A stretch of 64,000 bases of DNA from Actinomycetales bacterium (GCA_020444245.1 JAHLLI010000017.1:1-64000), one strand, 5' to 3'; positions 24,794 through 34,496 are shown, numbered from the stretch's first letter. Numbers and translations: made by a program. The notes: generated by a model from the sequence alone, not told the origin.

Positions 24794-26209
24794 ATGACCG
24801 ACACCTCTGCAGCGACGCCCGGGTTCCGGATCGAGCACGACACCATGGGGGACGTCGAGGTCCCCGTCGACGCCCTCTACCGCGCGCAGACCCAGCGCGC
24901 CGTGGAGAACTTCCCCATCTCGGGCACCCGGCTCGAGCGCGCGCACATCGAGGCGCTCGCCCGGGTCAAGAAGGCCGCCGCCCGCGCCAACGCCGAGCTC
25001 GGCGTGCTGCCTCAGGACCTGGCCGACGCGATCGTCGCCGCCGCGGACGAGGTCGCCTCCGGCGCGCACGACGACCACTTCCCCATCGACGTGTTCCAGA
25101 CCGGCTCCGGTACCAGCTCGAACATGAACGCCAACGAGGTGATCGCCACCCTCGCCACCCGGCGCCTGGGCCGCGACGTGCACCCCAACGACCACGTCAA
25201 CGCGTCGCAGTCGTCGAACGACGTGTTCCCGACCTCGGTGCACGTCGCGGCCACCGCCGGGGTCACCCATGACCTGATCCCGGCGCTGGAGCACCTGGCC
25301 ACCGCGCTCAAGGCCAAGTCCGACGCCTGGGCCGGCGTGGTCAAGTCCGGCCGGACGCACCTGATGGACGCCACGCCCGTGACCCTCGGCCAGGAGTTCG
25401 GCGGGTACGCGGCAGCGGTCTGGCACGGCGTCGAGCGCCTGGTCGCCGCGCTCCAGCGCACCGCAGAGGTCCCCCTCGGCGGCACCGCGGTGGGCACCGG
25501 GATCAACACGCCCGCGGGCTTCCCGCAGCGCGTCATCGAGCTGCTGCGCGAGGACACCGGCCTGCCGCTGACCGAGGCCCGCAACCACTTCGAGGCCCAG
25601 GGCGCGCGCGACGGCCTGGTCGAGCTGTCCGGTGCGCTGCGCACCGTGGCCGTGAGCCTGACCAAGATCTGCAACGACCTGCGCTGGATGGGCTCCGGCC
25701 CCAACACCGGACTCGGCGAGCTCTCGTTGCCCGACCTCCAGCCGGGGTCGTCGATCATGCCCGGCAAGGTCAACCCCGTGGTGCCAGAGGCGGTGCTCAT
25801 GGTGTGCGCCCGGGTGGTCGGCAATGACGCCACGGTCGCCTGGGCGGGCGCGAGCGGTGCGTTCGAGCTCAACGTGCAGATCCCGGTGATGGCGCTCGGC
25901 GTCCTGGAGTCCACCCGGCTGCTGGCCAACGCGAGCCGCCTGCTCGCGGACCGGACGATCGAGGGCCTGGTCGCCAACGAGGACCGGGCCCGTGCGTACG
26001 CCGAGTCCTCGCCGTCGATCGTCACCCCGCTCAACCGGGTCATCGGCTACGAGGCCGCGGCGAAGGTCGCCAAGCACGCCGTCGCGCACAAGATCACGGT
26101 GCGCGAGGCCGTGATCGAGCTCGGCTTCGTCGAGCGGGGCGAGCTCACCGAGGCCGACCTGGACGCGGCGCTGGACGTGCTGTCGATGACGCGCCCGCCG
26201 CAGGCCTGA
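24794..26209 (+). CDS. fumC: Class II fumarate hydratase
   Basis: Fumarase C catalyses the reversible hydration of fumarate to malate in the TCA cycle, without an iron-sulfur cluster. It is 471 residues. The family signature [12 protein letters not shown] is in place, as are [14 protein letters not shown] and [17 protein letters not shown]. The N-terminal [14 protein letters not shown] matches fumarases rather than aspartases or argininosuccinate lyases. The ATG 24794 is 42 bp after the carbonic anhydrase stop. Upstream AGGAT at 6 nt suggests another near-leaderless start. Confidence 0.95.
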   Translation: MTDTSAATPGFRIEHDTMGDVEVPVDALYRAQTQRAVENFPISGTRLERAHIEALARVKKAAARANAELGVLPQDLADAIVAAADEVASGAHDDHFPIDVFQTGSGTSSNMNANEVIATLATRRLGRDVHPNDHVNASQSSNDVFPTSVHVAATAGVTHDLIPALEHLATALKAKSDAWAGVVKSGRTHLMDATPVTLGQEFGGYAAAVWHGVERLVAALQRTAEVPLGGTAVGTGINTPAGFPQRVIELLREDTGLPLTEARNHFEAQGARDGLVELSGALRTVAVSLTKICNDLRWMGSGPNTGLGELSLPDLQPGSSIMPGKVNPVVPEAVLMVCARVVGNDATVAWAGASGAFELNVQIPVMALGVLESTRLLANASRLLADRTIEGLVANEDRARAYAESSPSIVTPLNRVIGYEAAAKVAKHAVAHKITVREAVIELGFVERGELTEADLDAALDVLSMTRPPQA

Positions 26210-26279
26210 GCCGGTCACGCCACGCCGACCGGAACGGGTCCCGGCCCACGCCGGGTCCGATCCGGGGGAGGATGCCTGC

Positions 26280-27527
26280 GTGAGCATCGAAGACGTGGAG
26301 ACCCGCCGCCTGCGCTGTGCCCTGTTCGTGGACTTCGACAACGTCTACATCGGGCTGCAACGCCTGGACAAGGCGGCTGCCGAGGCGTTCGCGGTCTCAC
26401 CGGCGCACTGGCTGTCGGCCCTGGAGTCCGGCAGCGACGAGGACGGCGACTTCACCCGCCGGTTCCTGGTGCGCTCGTGCTACCTCAACCCGTCGGCGTT
26501 CTCCCAGTTCCGGCCCAACTTCACCAGGGCCGGGTTCAGCGTGGTGGACTGCCCGTCGCTGACCCAGCAGGGCAAGTCCAGCGCCGACATCAACCTGGTG
26601 CTCGACGCGGTGGACGCGCTCGCCGCCCACACCCGGTACGACGAGTTCGTCATCGTCTCGGCCGACGCCGACTTCACCCCCCTGGCGCTGCGCTGCCGGG
26701 CCGCCGACCGCCGCGTCACGATCGTCACGGCGGGTCCGGCCGCGAGCGCGTACCGGGCGGTGGCCGACACGGTCATCACCGCCGACGAGCTGGTCGAGCT
26801 GGTGCGCGAGCCGAGCGCGCCCGAGCCGGAGGACGAGCCCGAGAACGAGCCCGCGCCCAAGAACGGCGGACGCCGCCGCGCCTCGACGCCACCGGCCGGC
26901 CCGGCCCGAAGGGCGGTGCTGCGGGTGGTCCGCTCGGCCGACAAGCCGCTGCACGGCGGCACGGTCGCCGAGGCCGCCAAGCGCGCCGACCCGACGCTCG
27001 CCGGCTCGGACTGGGCCGGGTCCGGCGGATTCTTCGCCTGGTTGGCGACGGTCGTCCCCGAGCTGGGCACCGCGAGCAAGCCCTCCCCCGGCTGGGTCTG
27101 GGACCCCAAGCGCTTCAGCGAGGCGGACCTGCCCGGTGCCGAGGGTGAGGGCGTGGACCTGCCCCCGCTGCAGCGTCAGGTGGTCGAGGTCACCGACATC
27201 CCGAACCTGCCCACCGAGCGCTACGGCGTCCTGCTGGCCGAGCTGGCCAAGGACGTGCGCGCCCACCCGTTCGAGCGGGCCGAGACCGCTCGCCGGGTGC
27301 GCGACGCGTGCCAGGCCGCCGGCGAGGCGATCGGCCGCGCCTCGGTCAACGCCGTGATCGCCGGCGTGCTGTACTCCGGGCTCGACCTGACCACCAAGCC
27401 GACCGCCGCCCAGGTCGCCGCGACCTGGACCGACTACGTCGTCGGGCTGTGCCGCGGGGCCCGGATGGAGCTGACCTCGCAGGACGAGGCGGCCATCCGG
27501 GCCTGGGTCGGCGGCAAGAAGCGCTGA
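26280..27527 (+). CDS. NYN (LabA/PIN-like) domain protein with C-terminal OST-HTH-like region
   Basis: This is a 415-residue cytosolic protein. Residues ~11-175 form a NYN/LabA-like nuclease fold: the acidic residues are in LFVDFDNVYIGL (D18, D20), SSADINLVLDAVD and VSADADFTPL, spaced as in PIN-like RNases. A charged linker (EPEDEPENEPAPKNG) joins two helical segments with winged-helix-like patterns (LRVVRSADKPLHG... FFAWLATVVPELG, and YGVLLAELAKDVRAHPF) that may be OST-HTH/LOTUS RNA-binding modules. The start is GTG 26280, 6 nt after GAGGAT. An RNA-processing role is a family-level inference only. It is convergent with the next gene (4 bp). Confidence 0.8.
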   Translation: MSIEDVETRRLRCALFVDFDNVYIGLQRLDKAAAEAFAVSPAHWLSALESGSDEDGDFTRRFLVRSCYLNPSAFSQFRPNFTRAGFSVVDCPSLTQQGKSSADINLVLDAVDALAAHTRYDEFVIVSADADFTPLALRCRAADRRVTIVTAGPAASAYRAVADTVITADELVELVREPSAPEPEDEPENEPAPKNGGRRRASTPPAGPARRAVLRVVRSADKPLHGGTVAEAAKRADPTLAGSDWAGSGGFFAWLATVVPELGTASKPSPGWVWDPKRFSEADLPGAEGEGVDLPPLQRQVVEVTDIPNLPTERYGVLLAELAKDVRAHPFERAETARRVRDACQAAGEAIGRASVNAVIAGVLYSGLDLTTKPTAAQVAATWTDYVVGLCRGARMELTSQDEAAIRAWVGGKKR

Positions 27528-27531
27528 GGCG

Positions 27532-28596
27532 CTACGCGCCGACCGGTTCGCGGACCTCCGGCTGCGCGGTCGCGACGGACAGCCGCTGCCGACGGGCGCC
27601 GAGCCGTCCCGCGGCCACCAGCGCCACGCCGCACCCGGCCCACAGCGCGAGCACCATGAGCGGGAAGCCGGCCGCCGCGCCGTCGAAGAACGCGACGGAC
27701 CGCAGGGCCTGGACCAGCGCCCCCGGCGGGAGCGCCTGACCCAGCGACGCCCACCCGTCGGGCAGCATCTGCGGGGAGGTCGCGGCGGCGGACAGCGGGT
27801 TGCCGAGCAGGAGGATCGCCGGCGCGACCACTGCGACCCCGACCCGGCCCAGCACCGCGTGGGCACCCGTGACCGCACCCGACACCGCGAGCACCCCCAG
27901 GGCCACGACACCCGCCACACCCCAGGTCGCGGGCACCACGTCCAGCCAGGTCCCGGCGACCAGTGCCCCGATCCCGCCGGCCAGCGGCGCCGCGACCAGC
28001 AGTGTCACGAGCCGCGCACCCGCGCCGCGCACGGCGAGCGACGTCACGGTGCCGATCAGCAGCGCGCTCATCACGAGCGGCAGCACCATGGTGGGGAACC
28101 CCACCCCGTAGGTGTCCCCCGTCCCCCCGGGCACGACGACCTCGGCCGTGGCGGGAGCGGGCACCTGGACGCCCCTGGCGGCCAGCAGCTGCGTGCCCAC
28201 GGCGTCGCCGACGCCTTCGAGCAGGGCCGCGACGCTCTGGCCGCCGCCGGGTGCGGTGAGCACGGTGACCCCGTCGGCCCCGAGCACCAGGGCTCCGGCG
28301 ACGTCGCGGGACTCGATCGCCGAGCGGGCGGCGGACTCGTCGGCCATCGGGACCACGGCGAGGGCGCCCGGCTCGGCCTGGGAGAGCGCGGCGGCGACCT
28401 GCTGGACGGCGGGCTCGGGCCCGACCACGGCGACCGGGACGTCGCGCGGGGCCGTGCTGACCGCCGGCCAGGCGAACGCCGTGACCATCACCCCGACGAC
28501 GAGCGCGAGGATCAGGCCGAGGGCGGCCGCGCGCACGGCGGGCCACGGCTCACGCGCGGCGGGCTCGGCCGCCGGTGCGGACAGGCTGGTGGACAT
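27532..28596 (-). CDS. ABC-2-type / YhgE-Pip-like membrane transport protein, TetR-controlled
   Basis: This 354-residue protein has one N-terminal helix (~25-47), an extracytoplasmic domain of about 130 residues (PVAVVGPEPAVQQV, GALAVVPMADESAA), then six helices. That layout, including ALPPGALVQALRSVAFFDGAAA at the end, fits the ABC-2 permease/YhgE group. No ATPase is adjacent. GGAGGAGAG stands immediately before the ATG at 28596. It is divergent from a TetR gene with two similar operators in the 136-bp gap, so repression by that regulator and derepression by a toxic ligand are likely. Confidence 0.78.
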   Translation of the reverse strand: MSTSLSAPAAEPAAREPWPAVRAAALGLILALVVGVMVTAFAWPAVSTAPRDVPVAVVGPEPAVQQVAAALSQAEPGALAVVPMADESAARSAIESRDVAGALVLGADGVTVLTAPGGGQSVAALLEGVGDAVGTQLLAARGVQVPAPATAEVVVPGGTGDTYGVGFPTMVLPLVMSALLIGTVTSLAVRGAGARLVTLLVAAPLAGGIGALVAGTWLDVVPATWGVAGVVALGVLAVSGAVTGAHAVLGRVGVAVVAPAILLLGNPLSAAATSPQMLPDGWASLGQALPPGALVQALRSVAFFDGAAAGFPLMVLALWAGCGVALVAAGRLGARRQRLSVATAQPEVREPVGA

Positions 28597-28608
28597 CTCT
28601 CCTCCTAA

Positions 28609-28626
28609 ACCGAACGTTCGTTCTTG
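28609..28626. promoter_or_regulatory. Operator half-pair O1 between tetR and ABC-2 gene
   Basis: ACCGAACGTTCGTTCTTG, nearly the same as O2 (28659-28677) read in the opposite direction. It lies 13 nt before the minus-strand ATG at 28596. The core CGAAC-N4-GTTCT also resembles a LexA site. Confidence 0.5.
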
Positions 28627-28658
28627 ATGACAGGATGCGCCGCACGCTCGCGCGCTGT

Positions 28659-28677
28659 CAAGAACGATCGTTCGGTA
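28659..28677. promoter_or_regulatory. Operator half-pair O2 and -10 of tetR
   Basis: CAAGAACGATCGTTCGGTA, with a perfect inner palindrome CGAACGATCGTTCG on the complementary reading. A TATAGG -10 (28676-28681) for the plus-strand tetR follows directly, and TTGACA is present on the minus strand at its edge. Confidence 0.5.
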
Positions 28678-28732
28678 TAGGCTCGCGGCATCCGGGGACA
28701 CGGCCCGGGAGCGCCCACGGCAGGAGGACCCC

Positions 28733-29329
28733 GTGCCACGCGTCAGCGACGAGTACCGCGCCGCCCGCCGCGCCCAGGTGCTCGACGCCGCCCGCCGGTG
28801 CTTCGCCGCCGACGGGTTCCACCAGACCTCGATGGACGACGTCATCCGCGCCTCGGGCCTGTCGGCCGGGGCGGTCTACCAGTACTTCCGCAGCAAGGAC
28901 GAGCTGATCGTCGCCGCGGCCGCCGAGGCGCTCGCGGAGATCCGGGCCACGCTCGACGGACTCGGGGGGACCAGGACGGCCTCCCCCGCCAAGGCCGTCG
29001 TCGAGGTGTTGCGCACCGTGCCGTTCGTCCACGTCGAGGGCGCCACCGACGTGACCCGCATCGCGCTCAACGGCTGGACCGAGGCGCTGCGCAACCCGCA
29101 GCTGCACGCCCTCGTGCACGACGGCTACGCGGCCTTCCGCACCCAGATCGCGGCGCTGCTGCGGACCTGGCGGGACGAGGGCGCGGTGCGCGCCGGCCTC
29201 GACCCCGACGCGACCGCGCCGATCCTGCTCTCGCTCGTGCTCGGCTACGTCGTGCAGCGCGCGCTGTTCGGCGACGAGGTCGACCCGGCGTCCTACGAGC
29301 GCGGCATCACCGACCTGCTCGGCGGGTGA
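28733..29329 (+). CDS. TetR/AcrR-family transcriptional regulator
   Basis: This 198-residue repressor has an N-terminal helix-turn-helix at about 24-45 (TSMDDVIRASGLSAGAVYQYF, the family HTH, ends with the typical Y-x-x-F). The remainder is all-helical and carries the ligand-binding region. The start is GTG 28733, with AGGAGG 5 nt upstream. It is divergent from the ABC-2 type membrane protein and shares two operators with it, so it is most likely its repressor and autoregulated. The inducer is unknown. Confidence 0.88.
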   Translation: MPRVSDEYRAARRAQVLDAARRCFAADGFHQTSMDDVIRASGLSAGAVYQYFRSKDELIVAAAAEALAEIRATLDGLGGTRTASPAKAVVEVLRTVPFVHVEGATDVTRIALNGWTEALRNPQLHALVHDGYAAFRTQIAALLRTWRDEGAVRAGLDPDATAPILLSLVLGYVVQRALFGDEVDPASYERGITDLLGG

Positions 29330-29354
29330 CGCCCCGGCCCTCCGGTGACGCCGC

Positions 29355-30665
29355 CTACAGGTCCAGGCCCTCGAGCATCTCGGTGACCAGCGCGGCGATC
29401 GGCGACCGCTCGGACCGGGTCAGCGTGATGTGCGCGAACAGCGGGTGGCCCTTGAGCGCCTCGATCACCGCGGCGACCCCGTCGTGCCGGCCGACCCGCA
29501 GGTTGTCCCGCTGGGCCACGTCGTGGGTGAGCACCACGCGCGAGCTCTGGCCGATCCGGCTCAGCACGGTGAGCAGCACGTTGCGCTCCAGCGACTGGGC
29601 CTCGTCGACGATCACGAACGCGTCGTGCAGCGACCGGCCACGGATGTGGGTCAGCGGGAGCACCTCGAGCATCCCGCGGTCGACGACCTCCTCGACCACC
29701 TCGCCGGACACCACCGACCCGAGGGTGTCGAACACCGCCTGGCCCCAGGGGTTCATCTTCTCGTTCTCGGTGCCGGGCAGGTAGCCGAGCTCCTGGCCGC
29801 CGACGGCGTACAGCGGCCGGAACACCATGACCTTGCGGTGCTGGCGGCGCTCGAGCACGGCCTCCAGCCCGGCGCACAGCGCCAGGGCCGACTTGCCCGT
29901 CCCGGCGCGGCCACCGAGGGAGACGATGCCGACCTCCTCGTCGAGCAGCAGGTCGATCGCGATCCGCTGCTCCGCGCTGCGGCCGTGCAGCCCGAACGCG
30001 TCCAGGTCCCCGCGCACCAGCCGGAGCTGCTTGTCCGCCGTCACCCGGGCCAGGGCCGAGCCGCGCGCCGAGTGCACCACGACGCCGGTGTGGCACAGCA
30101 GCGGCCCGGGGTCCTGGCCCTCGAGGCTCACGTCGGCCAGGTCGAGGCGCTCGGACTCGTACAGGTGGGCCATCTGGTCCTCGGCGACGGTGAGCTCGCT
30201 CATCCCCGTCCAGCCGGAGTCCACCGCGAGCTCGTGCCGGTACTCCTCGGCGGCCAGCCCGACCGCTGACGCCTTGACCCGCATCGGCAGGTCCTTGGAC
30301 ACCAGCGTGACGTCTTGGCCCTCGTCGGCGAGGTTCTTGGCGACCGCGAGGATGCGGCTGTCGTTGTCGCCCAGCCGGAACCCGGCCGGCAGCACGTCCT
30401 GGTCGATGTGGTTGAGCTCGACGCGCAGCGTCCCGCCGGCGTCGCCCACCGGGACCGCCTCGTCCAGGCGCCCGTGCCTGATCCGTAGGTCGTCGAGGGT
30501 ACGTAGCGCGCTGCGGGCGAAGTAGCCCAGCTCGGCGTGGTGCCGCTTGGCCTCGAGCTCGGTGATGACCACCACGGGAAGCACGACGGCGTGCTCGGCG
30601 AACCGCAGCATCGCGCGCGGGTCGGACAGCAGGACCGAGGTGTCCAGGACGTAGGTGCGGCTCAC
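29355..30665 (-). CDS. phoH2: PhoH2: PIN-domain fused to PhoH-type ATPase
   Basis: PhoH2 is an RNA helicase with ribonuclease activity. This 436-residue protein has an N-terminal PIN domain ([12 protein letters not shown] at 5-16, [13 protein letters not shown] around 100, [10 protein letters not shown]) and a C-terminal PhoH ATPase with Walker [13 protein letters not shown] and Walker B VIVDEAQS. The start is GTG 30665, with GAGGGGAG 7 nt upstream. In mycobacteria an antitoxin-like gene precedes phoH2. Here a 28-codon open frame with a strong Shine-Dalgarno is found at 30708-30794. It is cytosolic. Confidence 0.92.
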   Translation of the reverse strand: MSRTYVLDTSVLLSDPRAMLRFAEHAVVLPVVVITELEAKRHHAELGYFARSALRTLDDLRIRHGRLDEAVPVGDAGGTLRVELNHIDQDVLPAGFRLGDNDSRILAVAKNLADEGQDVTLVSKDLPMRVKASAVGLAAEEYRHELAVDSGWTGMSELTVAEDQMAHLYESERLDLADVSLEGQDPGPLLCHTGVVVHSARGSALARVTADKQLRLVRGDLDAFGLHGRSAEQRIAIDLLLDEEVGIVSLGGRAGTGKSALALCAGLEAVLERRQHRKVMVFRPLYAVGGQELGYLPGTENEKMNPWGQAVFDTLGSVVSGEVVEEVVDRGMLEVLPLTHIRGRSLHDAFVIVDEAQSLERNVLLTVLSRIGQSSRVVLTHDVAQRDNLRVGRHDGVAAVIEALKGHPLFAHITLTRSERSPIAALVTEMLEGLDL

Positions 30666-30707
30666 GTGGGCTCCCCTCGCGCGGCGGCTCGCCGCGTCGG
30701 GTCGAGG

Positions 30708-30794
30708 TCACCGACGCGCACGCCGGCTCCCGGTGCGGTGGGCCCGGTCGGCCGGCCGAGAGGGCCGGGACCCGGCTCCCCCAGTCAGAGCCAT
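30708..30794 (-). CDS. Candidate 28-residue upstream mini-ORF of phoH2
   Basis: An ATG at 30794 is preceded by GGGAGG with a 7-nt spacer, and the frame runs 28 codons to a TGA at 30710-30708, 42 bp before the phoH2 GTG. The predicted peptide is Arg-rich (MALTGGAGSRPSRPADR...). The ribosome site is better than most in the window. The role is unknown: it could be a regulatory uORF or a short analogue of the mycobacterial PhoAT. It may also be chance in such GC-rich DNA. Confidence 0.4.
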   Translation of the reverse strand: MALTGGAGSRPSRPADRAHRTGSRRARR

Positions 30795-30943
30795 CAGCTG
30801 GCCTCCCGAGGGACGACGGTCGCCGTCCTGAGTGCTTCGACGCTACGCCGCGCCCGCTCCGATCCCCGGACGACACGCGCGGGCGCGCGGGCCCGTAACC
30901 CACAGTTCACCCGCTGTCGTCGGCGAGGGCCGGGCCGGCGCGG

Positions 30944-31705
30944 TCAGCGGCCCAGGCGGCGCTCCCGGGCGGCGTACGACCGCAGCGCCCGCAGGAAGTC
31001 CACGCGCCGGAAGTCCGGCCAGTACGCCTCGCAGAAGTAGAACTCCGAGTGCACCGACTGCCACATCAGGAACCCGCTCAGCCGCTGCTCGCCGGAGGTG
31101 CGGATCACCAGGTCCGGATCGGGCTGGCCCTTGGTGTACAGGTGGTCGGCGATGTGCTCGACGTCGAACGACTCGGCCAGCTCCTCGATCGCGGTGCCGT
31201 TGGCGGCGTGCTCGCGCAGCAGGGACCGCACCGCGTCGGCGATCTCCCGGCGCCCGCCGTAGCCGACCGCCACGTTCACGTGCAGACCCGCGACGTCCGC
31301 CGTCGCGGCCTCCGCCTCGCGCAGCACGGCGGCGGTCCGGGGAGGGAGCAGCTCGAGCGCGCCCATCGCCTGCAGGTGCCACCGCTTCGCCGCGGCCAGG
31401 TCCGTCACCGCATCGCCGATGATGCCCAGCAGGTCGTCCAGCTCCTCGGCCCCGCGCGACAGGTTGTCGGTGGAGAGCATCCACAGCGTCACCCGCTCGA
31501 CGCCCACCTCCTCGCACCACCCGAGGACCTCGGCGATCTTGTCCGCGCCCGCGCGGTGGCCGTCGGCCGCCCGCGCGCCGAACGTCCGGGCCCAGCGCCG
31601 GTTGCCGTCGAGGATGACGCCGATGTGCCGGGGGCGGGCGTCCGCGGGAAGGCCCCTGGCCAGCTGCCGCTCGTACAGGCCGTACAGCGGGTTCGGCAGA
31701 CGCAT
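30944..31705 (-). CDS. uppS: Cis-prenyl diphosphate synthase (UppS / Z-FPP synthase type)
   Basis: Cis-prenyltransferases condense IPP with an allylic diphosphate to make the lipid carrier for peptidoglycan. This one is 253 residues. The motif DGNRRWA starts at D33, and RTSGEQRLSGFLMW is the C-terminal IPP-binding signature (R and S present). The N-terminus MRLPNPLYGLYERQL resembles the mycobacterial Rv1086-type enzymes, which make shorter (Z)-prenyl chains, so chain length is uncertain. The ATG at 31705 follows TAGATT by 6 nt. The cell makes its substrate through IspH at 18.2 kb. Confidence 0.9.
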   Translation of the reverse strand: MRLPNPLYGLYERQLARGLPADARPRHIGVILDGNRRWARTFGARAADGHRAGADKIAEVLGWCEEVGVERVTLWMLSTDNLSRGAEELDDLLGIIGDAVTDLAAAKRWHLQAMGALELLPPRTAAVLREAEAATADVAGLHVNVAVGYGGRREIADAVRSLLREHAANGTAIEELAESFDVEHIADHLYTKGQPDPDLVIRTSGEQRLSGFLMWQSVHSEFYFCEAYWPDFRRVDFLRALRSYAARERRLGR

Positions 31706-31711
31706 GGCGGC

Positions 31712-31717
31712 AATCTA
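31712..31717 (-). promoter_or_regulatory. -10 box, leaderless-type, for cis-prenyltransferase gene
   Basis: TAGATT, 6 nt before ATG 31705 on the minus strand, with GCCGCC between and no Shine-Dalgarno. Confidence 0.55.
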
Positions 31718-31850
31718 CGCCGCGCCGCCATGGCCCGGCGCGCCCGCCCGGCGGCGCGACGATCATGCACACAGCACCTCCCCACTCTCACCGGGCGACC
31801 TGCCGGACGCCGACCTATCGTGACGACGACGAGGCAGGACGAGAGGCGCG

Positions 31851-34496
31851 ATGGGCTCCACGACACGCGAGGGTGCCCGCTTGGCGCAGGCGGACCTCGG
31901 CTGGCGGCTCTGGGGCCCCTACCAGGCCGCTCGCCAGTGGGGCACGGTGCGCGAGGACTACTCCGCCGACGGCGACGCCTGGGCGGCCTTCCCCTTCGAG
32001 CAGGCGTCGTCCCGCGCGTACCGGTGGGGCGAGGACGGCATCGCCGGACTGTGCGACTCGCACGGCTTCCTGCACCTGGCGCTCGCGCTGTGGAACGGCC
32101 ACGACGAGCGGCTCAAGGAGCGGTTCTTCGGCCTGACCAACGCGCAGGGCAACCACGGCGAGGACGTCAAGGAGTACTGGTGGCCGCTGGACGCGACCCC
32201 GACGCACTCCTGGGGCAGCCTGCTGTACCGCTACCCGCAGGCCGCCTACCCCTACCGGGACCTGGTCGAGCAGAACGCCGCCCGCGGTCGTGACGTGGGC
32301 GAGTACGAGCTCGCCGACACCGGCGTGCTGGACGAGGACCGGTTCTTCGACGTCACGGTGCGCCACGCGAAGGCCGATGTCGACGACGTCCTGGTCACCG
32401 TCGAGGCGACCAACCGCGGGCCCGACCCGGCGACCATCCACCTGGTGCCGCAGCTGTGGTTCCGCAACACCTGGGCGTGGGGCCGGGATGACCGCACGCC
32501 CGTCATCGAGGTGGCCGACGCCCCCGCCGGACACGTGCTGCTCCACGCCCACCACGACTTCCTCGGTGACTACGAGCTGCACGCGCAGGGCGAGCCCGAG
32601 GTGCTGGTCTGCGACAACGAGACCGACGTCGTCGGGCTGTGGGGCGCCGCGACGCCGACCACGCCCTACCCCAAGAACGGCGTCGAGCGCGCGGTGGTGC
32701 ACGGCGACCGCACCGCGACCCACGCGGACGGCCGCGGCACCAAGGCGGGTCTGCGGTGGACACGCGAGCTCGCTCCCGGGGAGACCACCACGATGCGGCT
32801 GCGGCTGCGCGCCGCCCGCCACGCCGCGGCCGACCCGTTCGCCGGCTTCGACGATGTGCTGGCCGCGCGCTCGGCCGAGGCGGACGAGTTCTACGCCGCC
32901 ACCCTGCCGGCCGGCACCGACGCCACCGACCACGAGATCGCGCGCCGGGCGTTCGCCGGGCTGCTGTGGGGCAAGCAGGTCTACCGCTACTCGGTGCGCG
33001 AGTGGCTCGAGGGCGACCCGGCCCAGCCCACCCCGCCCCCGGACCGCCGCGCCGCCGGCCGCCGCAACGTCGACTGGAGCCACCTCGAGCTGGCCGACGT
33101 CATCTCGATGCCCGACGACTGGGAGTACCCCTGGTTCGCCGCCTGGGACCTGGCCTTCCACGCGGTCACGCTCGCGCACATCGACCCGGCGTTCGCCAAG
33201 GAGCAGCTGCTGCTGATGTGCCGCGAGTGGGTCCAGCACCCCGCCGGCCAGCTGCCGGCGTACGAGTGGGAGTTCTCCGACGTCAACCCGCCGGTGCACG
33301 CCTGGGCAGCCTGGCAGGTGTACCTCATCGACGGGGCTCGGGACCGGGTGTTCCTGGGCACCGTGCTCAGCAAGCTGCTGCTCAACGTGTCGTGGTGGCT
33401 CAACCGCAAGGACGTCGCAGGCCAGGACCTGTACACGGGCGGGTTCCTGGGGATGGACAACATCTCGTTGTTCGACAGGTCCAAGGACGTCCCGCCCGGC
33501 CACCGGCTCGAGCAGTCCGACGCGACCAGCTGGGTGGCGTTCGCCTTCCTGTCGATGCTGCGCATGGCGCAGGAGCTCGCCCGGCACGACCCGACCTGGG
33601 AGGAGCTCGCCACCACGTTCCTGGAGCGCTTCCTGGCGATCGCCGAGGCCACCGAGGCCTTCGGTACCTCGGACGTGCGCCTGTGGGACGAGGAGGACGG
33701 CTTCTTCTACGACGTCCTGGTCGACGACGCCGGGCACGCCGAACGGGTGCGCGTGCGGTCCCTGGTGGGCCTGGTCCCGCTGCTGGCGGTCGCGCTCGAG
33801 CCGCACTGGGTCGCCACCGACCTGCCCGGGTACACCGGCCGGCGCGGCTGGATCGAGGAGCACCGCGCCGACCTGCTCTCCCAGTGCCTGGTCACCCATC
33901 CCGACGCGACCAGCGCCGGCACCCTCGCCCTCGTCGACCCCGGCCGGTGGCGACGGCTGCTGGCCCGGCTGCTCGACCCGGGAGAGTTCTGGTCCGACCA
34001 CGGCGTGCGGTCGCTGTCCGCGGCCTACCGCCACGGCGCCACGGACGACCTGGCCGGACGCATGCTGGCCATCGAGTACGACCCCGGCGCCTCCCGCTCG
34101 GGCCTGTTCGGGGGGAACTCCAACTGGCGCGGACCGGTGTGGCTGCCGGTCAACGCACTGCTCGTCGATGCCCTGCACACCTACGCAGACGGCGCGGGTC
34201 GCGACCTGCGCGTCGAGCTCCCGACCGGCAGCGGCCGCGCGGCCGACCTGCACGCGGTGGCCGACGACCTCACCGAGCGCCTGCTGAGCCTGTTCCGACC
34301 GGGACCGGACGGCCGACGGCCGAGCGACCCGGTCGACCACCCGGGAGGGCCGCTGTGGTCCCACCCGACGTTCAGCGAGTACTTCCACGGCGACACCGGC
34401 GCGGGGCTCGGCGCCAGCCACCAGACCGGCTGGACCGCCCTGGTCGCCCACCTGATCTTCGAGAAGGGACGCACAGATGGCAGCCAAGGAGACTGA
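31851..34496 (+). CDS. GH63-family glycoside hydrolase (mannosylglycerate/glucosylglycerate hydrolase-like)
   Basis: This is an 881-residue cytosolic enzyme without signal peptide. The N-terminal beta-rich domain (AFPFEQASSRAYRWGEDG, LWFRNTWAWG) precedes an (alpha/alpha)6 catalytic domain with WEYPWFAAWDLAFHAV, YEWEFSDVNPPVHAWA and SGLFGGNSNWRGPVWLPVN, the last a hallmark of GH63 and relatives. A TATCGT -10 is at 31816-31821 and GAGAGG precedes the ATG. It leads a three-gene set with an SDR (20 bp overlap) and an aquaporin (GTGA overlap). Substrate assignment (compatible solute or alpha-glucoside) is inferred from family and operon, not shown. Confidence 0.85.
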   Translation: MGSTTREGARLAQADLGWRLWGPYQAARQWGTVREDYSADGDAWAAFPFEQASSRAYRWGEDGIAGLCDSHGFLHLALALWNGHDERLKERFFGLTNAQGNHGEDVKEYWWPLDATPTHSWGSLLYRYPQAAYPYRDLVEQNAARGRDVGEYELADTGVLDEDRFFDVTVRHAKADVDDVLVTVEATNRGPDPATIHLVPQLWFRNTWAWGRDDRTPVIEVADAPAGHVLLHAHHDFLGDYELHAQGEPEVLVCDNETDVVGLWGAATPTTPYPKNGVERAVVHGDRTATHADGRGTKAGLRWTRELAPGETTTMRLRLRAARHAAADPFAGFDDVLAARSAEADEFYAATLPAGTDATDHEIARRAFAGLLWGKQVYRYSVREWLEGDPAQPTPPPDRRAAGRRNVDWSHLELADVISMPDDWEYPWFAAWDLAFHAVTLAHIDPAFAKEQLLLMCREWVQHPAGQLPAYEWEFSDVNPPVHAWAAWQVYLIDGARDRVFLGTVLSKLLLNVSWWLNRKDVAGQDLYTGGFLGMDNISLFDRSKDVPPGHRLEQSDATSWVAFAFLSMLRMAQELARHDPTWEELATTFLERFLAIAEATEAFGTSDVRLWDEEDGFFYDVLVDDAGHAERVRVRSLVGLVPLLAVALEPHWVATDLPGYTGRRGWIEEHRADLLSQCLVTHPDATSAGTLALVDPGRWRRLLARLLDPGEFWSDHGVRSLSAAYRHGATDDLAGRMLAIEYDPGASRSGLFGGNSNWRGPVWLPVNALLVDALHTYADGAGRDLRVELPTGSGRAADLHAVADDLTERLLSLFRPGPDGRRPSDPVDHPGGPLWSHPTFSEYFHGDTGAGLGASHQTGWTALVAHLIFEKGRTDGSQGD

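Noticed and set aside
30666-30943. Riboswitch in the phoH2 leader
   Set aside because: I looked for conserved cores of common classes (such as c-di-AMP or SAM) and could not align one with confidence. Only GC-rich stems are visible.
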